A DNA stretch of 64,000 nucleotides from Tabrizicola_A aquatica (GCA_965194375.1 CBDAEL010000007.1), one strand, 5' to 3'; positions 35,260-44,436 are shown, counted from the stretch's first letter. The notes: generated by a model from the letters alone, not told the origin. A program made the numbers and translations.

Positions 35260-38200
35260 TCAGTGAAAATCGCGGCTGGGAAACAGCGCCTTGGCTTGGT
35301 CGCGGGGGTGGTATTTGCGCGGGGCGACGGCGCGGCGGGTTTCGTCGGCGCGGCCTTCGGTGGGGTCGATGAGATGGCTTCGGCCAAGGCTCGACAGGAG
35401 GGGGGAGATGTCTTCGACCTGTTCAGCGATCAGGTGGGTGATGGGGCCGTCGTGTTCGATACGTCCGGTGACCCGCAAAAGGCGGCCCGCGATCACGGCG
35501 CGGCGGAAGGTCTCGTAGATACGCGTCCAGACCACCACGTTGGACACCCCGGTTTCATCCTCAAGCGTCAGGAAGATCACGCCCGAGGCAGTGCCCGGGC
35601 GTTGGCGGGTGATGACCAGCCCGGCGACGCTGATGCGGCCTTTGGCGGTGGGCAGGCGGTCATGTGGGGTCAGGCCGGGCAGGCGGGGGCGCAACAGTTC
35701 CATCGGATGGCCACGCAGCGACAGGCGCAGCGAAAGGTAGTCTTCGATCATTTCCTGCCCAAGGGTCATGCCGGGCAGGGTGACTGTCGGTTCCACCCCG
35801 CCCTCGCCATCCGCGCCAAACAGGGGCAGAGGAGCAGGCCCACGCAGTGCCTTGGCGGCCCAGAGTGCTTCGCGCCGTGTTAGGCCAAGCGGCGTGAAGG
35901 CATCGGCTTCGGCCAGACGTTCCAGAACATCAGGGCCAACACCAGCCCGGCGCCACAGGCTTTCAACATCCGGGTAGCCATTGCCGCGCGCCGCCACGAT
36001 CCAGTCGGCATCTTCCGCCTTGAGGCCCTTGATCTGGCGAAAGCCCAAGCGCAGGGCAAGCTGGCCATCGGGGCGGGGTTCCAGCGTACAATCCCATGCC
36101 GAATGGTCCACCGAGATCGGTCGCACCTCGACCCCGCGCTCACGGGCATCGCGCACCAGTTGGGCGGGGGCATAAAAGCCCATGGATTGCGAGTTCAAAA
36201 GCGCACAGGTGAAGGCCGCCTGATGATGGCGTTTCAGCCAAGCCGAGATATAGACCAACCGGGCAAAGCTGGCCGCGTGGCTTTCGGGAAAGCCATAGCT
36301 GCCGAACCCCTCGATCTGGGCAAAGCAGCGCGCGGCAAAATCGGCCTGATAGCCGCGTTCAAGCATGCCCGAGATGAACCGATCGCGAAAGCCACCGATG
36401 GTACCCATGCGTTTGAAGGTGGCCAAGGACCGCCGCAGCCGGTCTGCCTCGGCCGGGGTAAAGCCTGCGGCCACCACGGCGATCTGCATGGCCTGTTCTT
36501 GGAACAAGGGCACGCCATAGGTGCGGCCCAAGACCTCCATCATGGCGGGGCCCAGATCTTCTACCGGTTCCTTACCCTGACGGCGATTGATGAAGGGATG
36601 CACCATGCCGCCCTGAATGGGGCCGGGCCGGACAATGGCAACCTCGCAGACCAGATCGTAAAATTCTCTCGGCCGCATGCGGGGCAGAAAGTTAAGTTGC
36701 GCCCGGCTTTCCACCTGAAAGACCCCAATCGCATCGGCACGGCACAGCATGTCATAGACCTGCGGATCCTCGGCTGGGACATTGGCGAGCGTCAGACCAA
36801 GGCCGCGATGCTGCGCCAAAAGGTCAAACGCCTTGCGGATGCAGGTCAGCATCCCCAGCGCGAGGATATCCACCTTGAGAAGCCCCAGCGCGTCGATGTC
36901 GTCCTTGTCCCATTCGATGATAGTGCGATCCTCCATCGCGGCGTTCTCGATGGGGCAAAGCTCATCCAGCCGCCCTTGGGTGATGACAAAGCCGCCGACA
37001 TGTTGCGACAGGTGGCGGGGAAAGCCGATGATGTCGCCGATCAACTGCAAGGCCAGCATCACGCGGCGGTCGGCAGGATCAAGCCCCGCGTCACGGACCC
37101 GATCTGCCGAGGGGGCAGAAGAGGACCAGCCCCAGATCTGCCCTGCCAGACGCGCGATCACGTCTTGGCTGAGGCCCATCGCCTTGCCCACCTCGCGGAT
37201 GGCGGCGCGGCTGCGGAAGTGGATAACCACCGCCGTCAGCCCCGCGCGGTCGCGGCCATAGCGGTCATAGATCCACTGGATCACCTCTTCGCGCCGTTCA
37301 TGTTCGAAATCGACGTCAATATCAGGCGGCTCGCCGCGTTCTTTACTGATGAAGCGTTCGAAGATCAGAGTGATGCTTTCAGGCGGCACCTCGGTGATCC
37401 CCAGAAGATAGCAGACCACCGAATTCGCCGCCGAGCCGCGCCCTTGGCACAGGATGCCTTTGGATCGGGCGAATTGCACGATGTCATGCACGGTGAGGAA
37501 ATAAGGGGCATAGTCCACCTCGCGGATCAGGGTCAGTTCCTTGTCGACGCGGGCGATGATCTTGGGCGGGGCACCTTGGGGATAGCGCCACAACAGGCCC
37601 TCACGCGTCAGCCGTTCTAGCCGGGATTGAGCCGGTTCGCCGTTCTGCGCCTCATCGGGGTATTGATAGCGCAGCTCGTCCAAGCTGAAACTGCAGCGGG
37701 TGGCGATATCAATCGTGCGGCGCAGCGCGGCGGGGTAGCGGTGAAAGAGCCGCGCCATTTCTGCGCCCGATTTCAGACGACGCTCGCCATTGGGCAGGCG
37801 GTGCGGGCCGATTTCATCAATGGTGATGCCAAGGCGAAGGCAGGTCAGCACATCGGCCAAGGGGCGGCGGGCGGCGCGGTGCATCAGCACATCGCCCACC
37901 GCCACCATGGGCAAGCCGGTGGTCTGGCAGATCTGAGCCAGCGCATCCAGCCGGGGCTGATCGCGCCCATCATAGCGCGGGGCGGCGCCCAGATGGGCAA
38001 AACCCGGAAAGCGACGGGCGATCTGCATCAGATCAGCCTTGGGGGATGGGGCCGACAGCGGATCAGGCGGCAGGGCGATCAGCACCATGCCCTGCCCCCA
38101 ATCCAGAAGATCGGCACGGGTCAGGTGACATTCGCCCTTGGGCGCACGGCGTTTGCCCAAGGACAAAAGCCGCGTCAGCCGGGAATAGGCGGCCATGTCG

Positions 38201-38649
38201 GTGGGCAGCGCCAACCAATCCACGGCGCTATCGGTCAGCACCAGCCGCGCGCCGATGATGAGGCGTGGCAAGGATTGCACCATGGGCACCGGAGTTTCGG
38301 GGGCATGGGCTTGTCGGCTGGAGGGATCGGTGCGCGCTTGCGAGCGGATGGCTGCACCATGCTCGGCAGGCTCCTCGCCCAAGCGGCGCAATTCCTTGAG
38401 CGCCGAATGGGCCCGCACCACCCCGGCCAGCGAATTGCGGTCGGTGATGGCGATGGCGGCAAGGCCCAGTTCGGCGGCGCGGGTGACCAGTTCCTCGGGG
38501 TGGGAGGCCCCGGTGAGGAAGGTGAAATTGGAGGTCACGCAAAGCTCGGCATAAGGGGGGGCGTTGCCCCCGTCGCGACCCCGATCAGATCGGGGCCGCG
38601 CCTCCCCCAGAGTATTTGGGCCAAGATGAAAATGGGGGGGCGGTGTCAT
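35260..38649 (-). CDS. dnaE2: Error-prone DNA polymerase (DnaE2 / ImuC)
   Basis: An 1129-residue C-family polymerase. The N-terminal PHP domain starts at PYAELCVTSNFTFLTGASHPEELV; the palm triad is in GEPPDIDVDFEHERREEVI; later blocks include FPRHLSQHVGGFVIT, PGPIQGGMVHPFINRR and a C-terminal OB fold (ISVAGLVITRQRPGTASGVIFLTLEDETG). It extends lesion-bearing DNA with ImuA and ImuB. The ATG at 38649 overlaps the imuB stop (ATGA). About 35 codons between this ATG and the conserved PHP start come partly from an extragenic repeat (38601-38640), so the N terminus is unusual. I saw no in-frame ATG nearer the PHP start. Confidence 0.94.
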   Translation of the reverse strand: MTPPPHFHLGPNTLGEARPRSDRGRDGGNAPPYAELCVTSNFTFLTGASHPEELVTRAAELGLAAIAITDRNSLAGVVRAHSALKELRRLGEEPAEHGAAIRSQARTDPSSRQAHAPETPVPMVQSLPRLIIGARLVLTDSAVDWLALPTDMAAYSRLTRLLSLGKRRAPKGECHLTRADLLDWGQGMVLIALPPDPLSAPSPKADLMQIARRFPGFAHLGAAPRYDGRDQPRLDALAQICQTTGLPMVAVGDVLMHRAARRPLADVLTCLRLGITIDEIGPHRLPNGERRLKSGAEMARLFHRYPAALRRTIDIATRCSFSLDELRYQYPDEAQNGEPAQSRLERLTREGLLWRYPQGAPPKIIARVDKELTLIREVDYAPYFLTVHDIVQFARSKGILCQGRGSAANSVVCYLLGITEVPPESITLIFERFISKERGEPPDIDVDFEHERREEVIQWIYDRYGRDRAGLTAVVIHFRSRAAIREVGKAMGLSQDVIARLAGQIWGWSSSAPSADRVRDAGLDPADRRVMLALQLIGDIIGFPRHLSQHVGGFVITQGRLDELCPIENAAMEDRTIIEWDKDDIDALGLLKVDILALGMLTCIRKAFDLLAQHRGLGLTLANVPAEDPQVYDMLCRADAIGVFQVESRAQLNFLPRMRPREFYDLVCEVAIVRPGPIQGGMVHPFINRRQGKEPVEDLGPAMMEVLGRTYGVPLFQEQAMQIAVVAAGFTPAEADRLRRSLATFKRMGTIGGFRDRFISGMLERGYQADFAARCFAQIEGFGSYGFPESHAASFARLVYISAWLKRHHQAAFTCALLNSQSMGFYAPAQLVRDARERGVEVRPISVDHSAWDCTLEPRPDGQLALRLGFRQIKGLKAEDADWIVAARGNGYPDVESLWRRAGVGPDVLERLAEADAFTPLGLTRREALWAAKALRGPAPLPLFGADGEGGVEPTVTLPGMTLGQEMIEDYLSLRLSLRGHPMELLRPRLPGLTPHDRLPTAKGRISVAGLVITRQRPGTASGVIFLTLEDETGVSNVVVWTRIYETFRRAVIAGRLLRVTGRIEHDGPITHLIAEQVEDISPLLSSLGRSHLIDPTEGRADETRRAVAPRKYHPRDQAKALFPSRDFH
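38601..38640. repeat. Extragenic repeat copy D inside the 5' end of dnaE2
   Basis: The stretch reads CCTCCCCCAGAGTATTTGGG, CCAAGATGAAAATGGGG, the inverted form of the family. It overlaps the first codons of dnaE2, where it encodes PHFHLGPNTLGEA on the minus strand. Confidence 0.75.
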
Positions 38650-40127
38650 GCAAACTCCCCTTGGGCATACCAGCCAGGCGATTGCGGCGTTTGGAACAGC
38701 CACAGGCGCGGGCCTTCGCAGGTTTCGATCCGCCAATAGTCGCGCAGGCCCGTGCGCCAGTTCGGATCATCAAACCACCATTCGGGGGCGATGCGTTCAG
38801 GCCCGGTGGCGCGCAGGGTGGAAAAGGACATCCGCCGCCAGCGAAAGCGCACGGGCGGAAGGCCCGAGGCGCTGACAGGTTCAGGCGGGAAAAGGATCAG
38901 CGGGCGCGGATGGGCCGGCACGGGGCGGGGAGCAGGGGTGGAATAGGCCGATGGGGCGACAAGAAAGCTGCGCTCGGGGATCAGGCTGGTGGCGGGCAGA
39001 AGATGCTGGATGGCGTCGAAACCAAGGCGATTGCCCAGCCGCGTCACAAGATCGGCCAGCCCGTCCTGCGGGGCGGCCTGACCGGGCGTGATCTGGGTGG
39101 TGGCGATCTGGGTTGGCGCAAGGGGTTCGGTGACGGGGGCCGTCAGGCGCAAAGCGTCAATGCCGAACCCTGCGTCCACGTCGTCGACCCCGCGTTGGAA
39201 GAGGGCCGCGATCCGGCCTGCATCGCGCATGGCCTGGGCAAGGCCGATCTCGACTGTGACCGTTTCACGATCCACCCGCTGCAGATCCAACCTCAGACGG
39301 CGCGCGCCCCTTTGGTGATGGGCAAGCGTGGCGCAGAGCCGGTCAAGCAGCCGCAGCAGGCCTGCCATGACATCGTCCTGCCGCCCGATCGGTTCGGGCA
39401 GGGTCATCCGCACGCCGAAATGCGGCGCGTCCACGGGAGCGGCGACGGGTTCAGGCTGCGTGCCCAGCATCTGATCCAGCCGATACATCAGATCCGGACC
39501 AAAGCGGCGCGCCAAAGGGGCGCGGGGCTGCGCCATGAGATCGGCAATGCGCGCGAGGCCAAGGCGGGCAAGGCCTTCAGCCGTGGCCCTGTCGATCCGC
39601 AGCGCCGCCACCGGCAAGGGGCCCAGCGCGCGGGACAGCCCAGCTTCACCAATCACGCCGCCCGCGCCGTGGCGCGCCAAGGCATGCGCCGCCCCCCGAG
39701 TTTCGGCAATGGCGCTGACAGCAGTCAGGCCCATCCGGTCAAGGGCGGCATGCAGATCGGCGCGCAACTCACTCTCACCGCCAAAAAGATGCCCGACCCC
39801 GGTGACATCAGCGATCAACCCATCGGGGCCATCTGCCGCCACCATCGGCGCATAGCGCACCGCCCAGCGCCGCACCGTTTCCAGCGCCGCGGCCTCGGCC
39901 TGCAGATCGGCCGGGCGGGTGGACAGATCGGGGCAAATGGCACGGGCATCCGCCAGCGCCATGCCCCGCACAAGCCCCAAGGCCAGCGCCGCCCGGTTCA
40001 CACAATGCAGATGATCGGTATTGCCTGACCGCAGGGTCAGGGCAAACGGCCCCTCACAGGGGCGGCGGCGCAAGGCTTGGTCGCTCGCCAGCCTTGGAAA
40101 CCAGATAGAAAGCAGCCGACGCACCAT
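38646..40127 (-). CDS. imuB: ImuB, catalytically silent Y-family polymerase-like protein
   Basis: A 493-residue Y-family-like protein. The N terminus MVRRLLSIWFPRLASDQALRRRP replaces the DxD start of active Y polymerases (no first metal Asp), as in other ImuB proteins. Later DGLIADVTGVGHLFGGESEL and GLTAVSAIAETRGAAHALARHG match the palm region, and the C-terminal RPLILFPPEPV may serve as a clamp-binding or ImuA-contact motif. ImuB is the hub that joins DnaE2 to the beta clamp in SOS mutagenesis. The ATG at 40127 lies within the end of imuA (74-base overlap), and a LexA box is 27 bases upstream of it. Confidence 0.9.
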   Translation of the reverse strand: MVRRLLSIWFPRLASDQALRRRPCEGPFALTLRSGNTDHLHCVNRAALALGLVRGMALADARAICPDLSTRPADLQAEAAALETVRRWAVRYAPMVAADGPDGLIADVTGVGHLFGGESELRADLHAALDRMGLTAVSAIAETRGAAHALARHGAGGVIGEAGLSRALGPLPVAALRIDRATAEGLARLGLARIADLMAQPRAPLARRFGPDLMYRLDQMLGTQPEPVAAPVDAPHFGVRMTLPEPIGRQDDVMAGLLRLLDRLCATLAHHQRGARRLRLDLQRVDRETVTVEIGLAQAMRDAGRIAALFQRGVDDVDAGFGIDALRLTAPVTEPLAPTQIATTQITPGQAAPQDGLADLVTRLGNRLGFDAIQHLLPATSLIPERSFLVAPSAYSTPAPRPVPAHPRPLILFPPEPVSASGLPPVRFRWRRMSFSTLRATGPERIAPEWWFDDPNWRTGLRDYWRIETCEGPRLWLFQTPQSPGWYAQGEFA

Positions 40128-40662
40128 TCCAACGAACCGTCCAATCTCCAAGTGTTCCTGATTTGTTCTTGATAAGGGACCACCGATGCAGAGTCGAGTC
40201 TGCATCTGCAGGGACGGCAGGATTGGGCATAGGTGCGCAGACCCAACGGGTTTCCGTGGCGTTGCTGCCCTGGCCCTGCCGGATCAGCATCAGCCCCAGC
40301 GTGCGCCCGGCCTCGGCGGCCAGTTGCAGCCGACGCCCGGCGGTCAGGCTTAGGGGTTTGTCCGGCTCGGCCAGAACGGCCCCGACATTGGCGCTGCGCA
40401 GGGCCTCTTCGGTGGCCCATAAGAGATCGGTTTCGCCCTTGGCCCGCACCAGATGCAGCCGTTCAGCCATGCCTTGCGGCAGCCCCCAGAGCATCGGGCC
40501 TTCGGGCACATAGGCGGGCAGGATCCAGAAGATCGGCCCCTTGGTCTGCGCGGCCTGCAAGAGGGCAAAGAGCCGTCCGCTACGGCCTTCCACCTCATGC
40601 ACACGGCGCGCACGGAGGGTCAGGGGGTCGTCCGGGGCCTTGGGTCTGAGATCAAGGCCCAT
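40054..40662 (-). CDS. imuA: ImuA family protein
   Basis: A RecA-like ImuA of about 202 residues. Recognisable parts are VHEVEGRSGRLFALLQAAQTKGPIFWILPAYVPEGPMLWGLPQG, the DLLWATEEALRSANVGAVLAEPD stretch and LTAGRRLQLAAEAGRTLGLMLIRQGQGSNATETRW (quoted in part as family hallmarks). It partners ImuB and DnaE2. The start is uncertain: ATG at 40662 overlaps the SRAP stop by 11 bases; ATG at 40701 would overlap by 50. The 3' end overlaps imuB by 74 bases and contains a LexA box. No Walker A motif is evident. Confidence 0.82.
   Translation of the reverse strand: MGLDLRPKAPDDPLTLRARRVHEVEGRSGRLFALLQAAQTKGPIFWILPAYVPEGPMLWGLPQGMAERLHLVRAKGETDLLWATEEALRSANVGAVLAEPDKPLSLTAGRRLQLAAEAGRTLGLMLIRQGQGSNATETRWVCAPMPNPAVPADADSTLHRWSLIKNKSGTLGDWTVRWNGASAAFYLVSKAGERPSLAPPPL
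40154..40168. promoter_or_regulatory. LexA box inside imuA, ahead of imuB
   Basis: GTTCCTGATTTGTTC is a perfect GTTC-N7-GTTC direct repeat, the LexA site of Rhodobacterales and rhizobia. It lies 27 bases upstream of the imuB ATG and within the last codons of imuA. It suggests a second SOS-controlled promoter for imuB-dnaE2. Confidence 0.7.
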
Positions 40663-41308
40663 CGGCGCGCGAACCTTCGGCCACGATGTCCAACTCGCCA
40701 TCGGGCAAGGGGCGCTGGAGTTCCAGCGCGCGCGGCGTGGGGGCGCTTAGCCATTGCGCCCATTCTTCGGGCCGGGTCAGGATCACCGGCATCGCCTTGG
40801 GGTGAATACGGCCCACCTCGCGGTTCGGATCGCAGGTGAGAAAGGCGAAACAGGGCACTGTCACCTCGCCGTCCTTCACCTTGCGCACCGAGGTCCACTC
40901 GGTCCACAGGCCTGCAAAACAGGCCAGCGGGCGGTCAGGACCCAACGCGAACCAGATCGGGTGGTTGCGCGGAGCGTCAGGCCGGGTGTCGATTTCACAA
41001 AAACTGGTGAACGGCACCAGACAGCGATGCTCCACCCCCAGCCAGCGCCGCCAATGCGGCGAGGCGGTGTTGCGGATATTGGCTACGCCCGGATCGCTGC
41101 GCTTGCCTGTCAGAAACTGGGGCGGGGTCGGCATACCCCAACGCGCCAGAGACAGACGTCGGCCCTGCGGCGTGGCGGTGATGATCGGCGCCGGGTAATC
41201 GGGGAAAATCCCGGTCAGGGGTGGCAGATTGCCAGCCTGATCGTCAACCACGTCAAAGACATGGCGCATGGCGTCTTGGCTTTTGGTTTGCGAGTAAAGG
41301 TTGCACAT
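40652..41308 (-). CDS. SOS response-associated peptidase (SRAP / YedK-HMCES family)
   Basis: A 218-residue SRAP protein. The start is fixed by chemistry: MCNLYSQ places the catalytic Cys at residue 2, freed after Met removal. Further active-site parts are VANIRNTASP (Asn), FTSFCEID (Glu) and RIHPKAMPVIL (His). SRAP proteins form a stable thiazolidine crosslink with abasic sites in single-stranded DNA. The frame opens three codons upstream, which would mask Cys2. It heads the SRAP-imuA-imuB-dnaE2 cassette and has a LexA box 27 bases ahead of its ATG. The motifs deviate somewhat from YedK (IRNT for ARSE-type, FCEI for FYEW). Confidence 0.92.
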   Translation of the reverse strand: MCNLYSQTKSQDAMRHVFDVVDDQAGNLPPLTGIFPDYPAPIITATPQGRRLSLARWGMPTPPQFLTGKRSDPGVANIRNTASPHWRRWLGVEHRCLVPFTSFCEIDTRPDAPRNHPIWFALGPDRPLACFAGLWTEWTSVRKVKDGEVTVPCFAFLTCDPNREVGRIHPKAMPVILTRPEEWAQWLSAPTPRALELQRPLPDGELDIVAEGSRADGP

Positions 41309-41334
41309 GGCGGCCACGCTGAGGGAATCATATA

Positions 41335-41349
41335 GAACAATAGAGGAAC
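41335..41349. promoter_or_regulatory. LexA box for the SRAP-imuA-imuB-dnaE2 operon
   Basis: GAACAATAGAGGAAC is a perfect GAAC-N7-GAAC repeat (GTTC-N7-GTTC on the coding strand), 27 bases before the SRAP start. It also lies upstream of the divergent sulfotransferase gene, over 120 bases from its start. Confidence 0.82.
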
Positions 41350-41475
41350 ATTTGGCAAATTCAAACGGGGCGGAATTGCCACGCCTGCAGGGTCCGCATT
41401 GTGCCCTTGGGTGACAGCATGGCGCGCTTGGGCTAAGTTGCCGCCAATTTCAGCACGCACAGGTTCCCGGCCCCC

Positions 41476-42237
41476 ATGTCGAACATGTCGAAAAGCCCCT
41501 TTGTCATCATCACCCTGCCCCGCAGCGGATCTTACCACATGCGCGCCCTTCTCGACAGCGCGCCCGACATTCGCTGCTATGGCGAGATTTTCAAAGGCAG
41601 CGAGGTGGAATTGCCGCCCGAAGAGCTGGCCTTTGTCGAGCTGGGCAAGAAAGACACCGACAAGCGTGACGAGTTGGGCATGGCGCTGTTGAACCGCCTG
41701 CGCAAAAAGACTGACGCCGAGGGGGTGATCTTTGGCTTCAAGGATTTCCGCTTCAACCTGACGCGGGTGAAAATCTATCAGCAGATACTGAACTCAAAGG
41801 GCTGGCGGAAGGTGTTTTTGTTCCGCAACCCGATTGAGCGCTACATCTCGATGGAGCGAGCCGATCTGACCGGGGTGTTTGTGGTGACAGAAAAGAACAA
41901 GGACGCGGGCCTTGATCTGAAACGCCCGATCCGGTTCGACGCGACGCGGTTTGAAAAGTCGATGGGCAGCCACCGCCGCCTGACCGAGGACGCGCAAAAG
42001 GCGCTGGAGAAAAACGGGCCAGAGGTGACGCATGTGCTGGACTATGACCGCATCAACGACGTGACCGCCCGCAAGGCGCTGATGGGGTTTCTGGGGTCTG
42101 CCGGCGACGGGGCGCTTTTGGCCTCTGACCACGTGAAGCAATTCACCGCACCCTTGGAAAGCGGGGTGGAGAATTGGCAAGAGATGGCGGCCTATCTGCG
42201 CGACACCCAGCAGATGGGGCTGATGCCGGGGCGGTAG
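41476..42237 (+). CDS. Sulfotransferase family protein
   Basis: A 253-residue P-loop sulfotransferase. The PAPS 5'-phosphosulfate loop is FVIITLPRSGSYHMRALLDS near the N terminus, and the 3'-phosphate site is KVFLFRNPIERYISM with Arg and Ser in place. The acceptor is unknown; bacterial members modify polysaccharides, lipids or nodulation-like factors. It has no co-directional enzyme neighbour; a possible hairpin (GAGGC/GCCTC) follows the stop. Confidence 0.85.
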   Translation: MSNMSKSPFVIITLPRSGSYHMRALLDSAPDIRCYGEIFKGSEVELPPEELAFVELGKKDTDKRDELGMALLNRLRKKTDAEGVIFGFKDFRFNLTRVKIYQQILNSKGWRKVFLFRNPIERYISMERADLTGVFVVTEKNKDAGLDLKRPIRFDATRFEKSMGSHRRLTEDAQKALEKNGPEVTHVLDYDRINDVTARKALMGFLGSAGDGALLASDHVKQFTAPLESGVENWQEMAAYLRDTQQMGLMPGR

Positions 42238-42415
42238 AGAGGCTTTTGGCCTCTTGGGTCGGCGCTGTGGAACGGGCAAACCGTTCCAGTGTCTGGCAGG
42301 TCTGGCCAGACATACCTTTAACACTGGATGAAGCTGTGCAATTGCTACGGCGCGCGCGGGCGTGTTGGTGGGCGGGTCGCCACCCGCATCAAAAAACAAA
42401 AGGCCATGCATAAAC

Positions 42416-43405
42416 ATGGATACAGATATCTGCATCATCGGCGCAGGGCTTTCAGGTCTTTCACTGGCAACAGCGCTAAAAGCTGAGGGGCGAGATGTGA
42501 TGGTGCTGGAAGCCAGGGACCGGGTCGGCGGCAGAGTTCTGTCACACAACGGCTATGACCTTGGGCCATCTTGGATTTGGCCGCACAACCACCGCATGTT
42601 GGCGCTGCTTAACGATCTGGGTCTGCAGACCTTTGACCAACACGCATCCGGGCGGCTGGTGTTTGAAGACATCGAAGGAAGGATCCGTCGGGATCTCGAT
42701 TTTGCAACCATGAGCGGCGCGCTGCGTGTCGAGGGTGGGTTGTCGCGGGTAACCCATGCCTTGGCGGGAAAGCTGGGCACCAACCTGCGCCTTGCGTGCC
42801 GCGTGCGCCAAGTGGTCGAAGAGGCCAGCGGCGTGAGCGTCTTGACGATGGAGGGCATCACGCGCGCCAAACGCGTCGTCGTTGCGATGCCACCACGTCT
42901 GGCCGCAGGTCTCGGCATTTCTGTCCCCGATGTGCCCACATGGATGGCAGGGCATGCCAAGCTGGTTGCGATCTATCCCAAGGCCTTTTGGCGCGAAATG
43001 GGGCTGAATGGTGATGCGATCTCGCACTGTGGGCCAATGGCCGAAATTCACGACGCCTCGCCCGTTAATGCAAAGACAGGTGCGCTGTTCGGTTTCGCCC
43101 AACTCGGTGCGGCGCGTCAGCCCGGCTTTCGTGACGCAGCCATCGCCCAATTGGTGCGGCTGTTTGGGCACGGGGCGGCGTCGCCCGATGATGTGATCAT
43201 CAAGGATTGGAGCACGGACAGCGCAACGGCCACAGATGCCGACCGAACACCACCTCCCGCTCACCCGACCTACACCGCATTACCACCCACCCGCCGCCTG
43301 ATCTTCGCCGGAACCGAGGCAGCGCCTGAAGCTGGCGGGTTTTTGGAAGGTGCGCTGGAGGCCGCCGAAGCGGCGCATACCGCCCTTCGTGTTGTCGCGG
43401 TCTGA
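42416..43405 (+). CDS. FAD-dependent amine oxidase-like protein
   Basis: A 329-residue flavoprotein. The N-terminal dinucleotide motif is DTDICIIGAGLSGLSLATALKAEGRDVMVLEARDRVGGRV (GxGxxG, Glu and GGR), and the C-terminal FAD segment is LIFAGTEAAPEAGGFLEGALEAAEAA, as in monoamine oxidases. It is short compared with typical MAOs (~450 residues), so the substrate domain is reduced. The substrate is unknown. The ATG at 42416 directly precedes the Rossmann strand. The 178 bases upstream and 242 bases downstream hold small hairpins but no gene I can support. Confidence 0.85.
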   Translation: MDTDICIIGAGLSGLSLATALKAEGRDVMVLEARDRVGGRVLSHNGYDLGPSWIWPHNHRMLALLNDLGLQTFDQHASGRLVFEDIEGRIRRDLDFATMSGALRVEGGLSRVTHALAGKLGTNLRLACRVRQVVEEASGVSVLTMEGITRAKRVVVAMPPRLAAGLGISVPDVPTWMAGHAKLVAIYPKAFWREMGLNGDAISHCGPMAEIHDASPVNAKTGALFGFAQLGAARQPGFRDAAIAQLVRLFGHGAASPDDVIIKDWSTDSATATDADRTPPPAHPTYTALPPTRRLIFAGTEAAPEAGGFLEGALEAAEAAHTALRVVAV

Positions 43406-43647
43406 TTTTAACGTAGCGAAGCTCCCCATACCGCAATCTGCTCTGCTTCGGGGCTAAGCGTTCGGTGACGCCGTTGCATATCCGAGTGGATCAAATTTGG
43501 ACGATAGGTGCGCCCTTCGCTGAAGGGCTGGACATGTTCCATGAACCACCTTGTCGGGGAAACCAAACTGCAGGGTTAAGGCCGGACCTGCGATTTCGGT
43601 CTTGCCTTCCTGCAGTTCCGCTTATTGGACTTTTCTCCCCCCACGCA

Positions 43648-44436
43648 TCACACATCAAACGTCGCGAAAACCGGCACATGGTCGCTCGGCTGCTCCCAAC
43701 CACGGGCGGGGCGCAGGATCCGGCTGCCATGCGCAGCACTCGAAATGTCAGGCGTGGCCCAGATATGGTCCAACCGGCGGCCCTTGTCGGCGGCATTCCA
43801 GTCGGCGGCGCGGTAACTCCACCAGCTGTAAAGCTTGCCCTGGGGAGCATCGGCGCGGGTGATATCCACCCATTTCCCGGCCTCTTGCGTGTCCGTCAGA
43901 TGCGCCACTTCGATCGGGGTGTGCGACACAATCTTCAACAGCGATTTGTGATCCCAGACATCATCTTCGCGCGGTGCAATGTTCAGATCGCCCACCAGAA
44001 TGGCTTTCTGCGGCGCATCCGCCCGGAAGGCATCACGCATCTCGGTCAGGAAATCGAGCTTCTGGCCGAATTTTTCATTCTCGGTCCGGTCGGGAATATC
44101 CCCACCTGCAGGCACATAGAAATTGTGGATGGTCACGCCGTTGTCCAGCCGGGCCGCCACATGCCGGGCATGGCCAAGGCTGGCGTAATCCTGTCCACCC
44201 GCATCGGTGAGCGGCAGCTTCGACAGGATCGCCACGCCGTTATAACCCTTTTGACCCCGCGCCACCATGTAGCGGTAGCCAAGCGCCTGAAACTGCTCAA
44301 CCGGGATCTTCTCCACCGGGCTTTTGCACTCTTGCAGGCACAGCACGTCCGGGGCCTCCTCGGACATCAGTTTGGCCACCAGCCCCTCGCGCAAGCGGAC
44401 AGAATTGATGTTCCAGGTGGCAAGGGTAAAGGGCAT
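43648..44436 (-). CDS. xthA: Exodeoxyribonuclease III
   Basis: A 262-residue exonuclease III. Active-site blocks are LATWNINSVR, LCLQECKS (Glu), VGDLNIAPREDDVWD (Asp-Asn), RRLDHIWATPD and PSDHVPVFATF (Asp-His). It removes 3' blocks and cuts abasic sites in base-excision repair. The ATG at 44436 gives MPFTLATWN after an AAGGAGAC site; the frame continues 33 codons upstream only through a terminator hairpin. RNA made from the FnrL-box promoter at 44565 must read through that terminator to reach xthA. Confidence 0.95.
   Translation of the reverse strand: MPFTLATWNINSVRLREGLVAKLMSEEAPDVLCLQECKSPVEKIPVEQFQALGYRYMVARGQKGYNGVAILSKLPLTDAGGQDYASLGHARHVAARLDNGVTIHNFYVPAGGDIPDRTENEKFGQKLDFLTEMRDAFRADAPQKAILVGDLNIAPREDDVWDHKSLLKIVSHTPIEVAHLTDTQEAGKWVDITRADAPQGKLYSWWSYRAADWNAADKGRRLDHIWATPDISSAAHGSRILRPARGWEQPSDHVPVFATFDV

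Noticed and set aside
42350..42400. Hairpin GCGGGT/ACCCGC before the amine oxidase gene as a terminator
   Set aside because: No T run follows on the + strand, and the A run on that side does not fit a minus-strand gene either.
43406..43647. Possible gene remnant in the amine oxidase-xthA gap
   Set aside because: A minus-strand stretch (ALTLQFGFPDKVVHG) looks protein-like, but I cannot tie it to a family and stops flank it.
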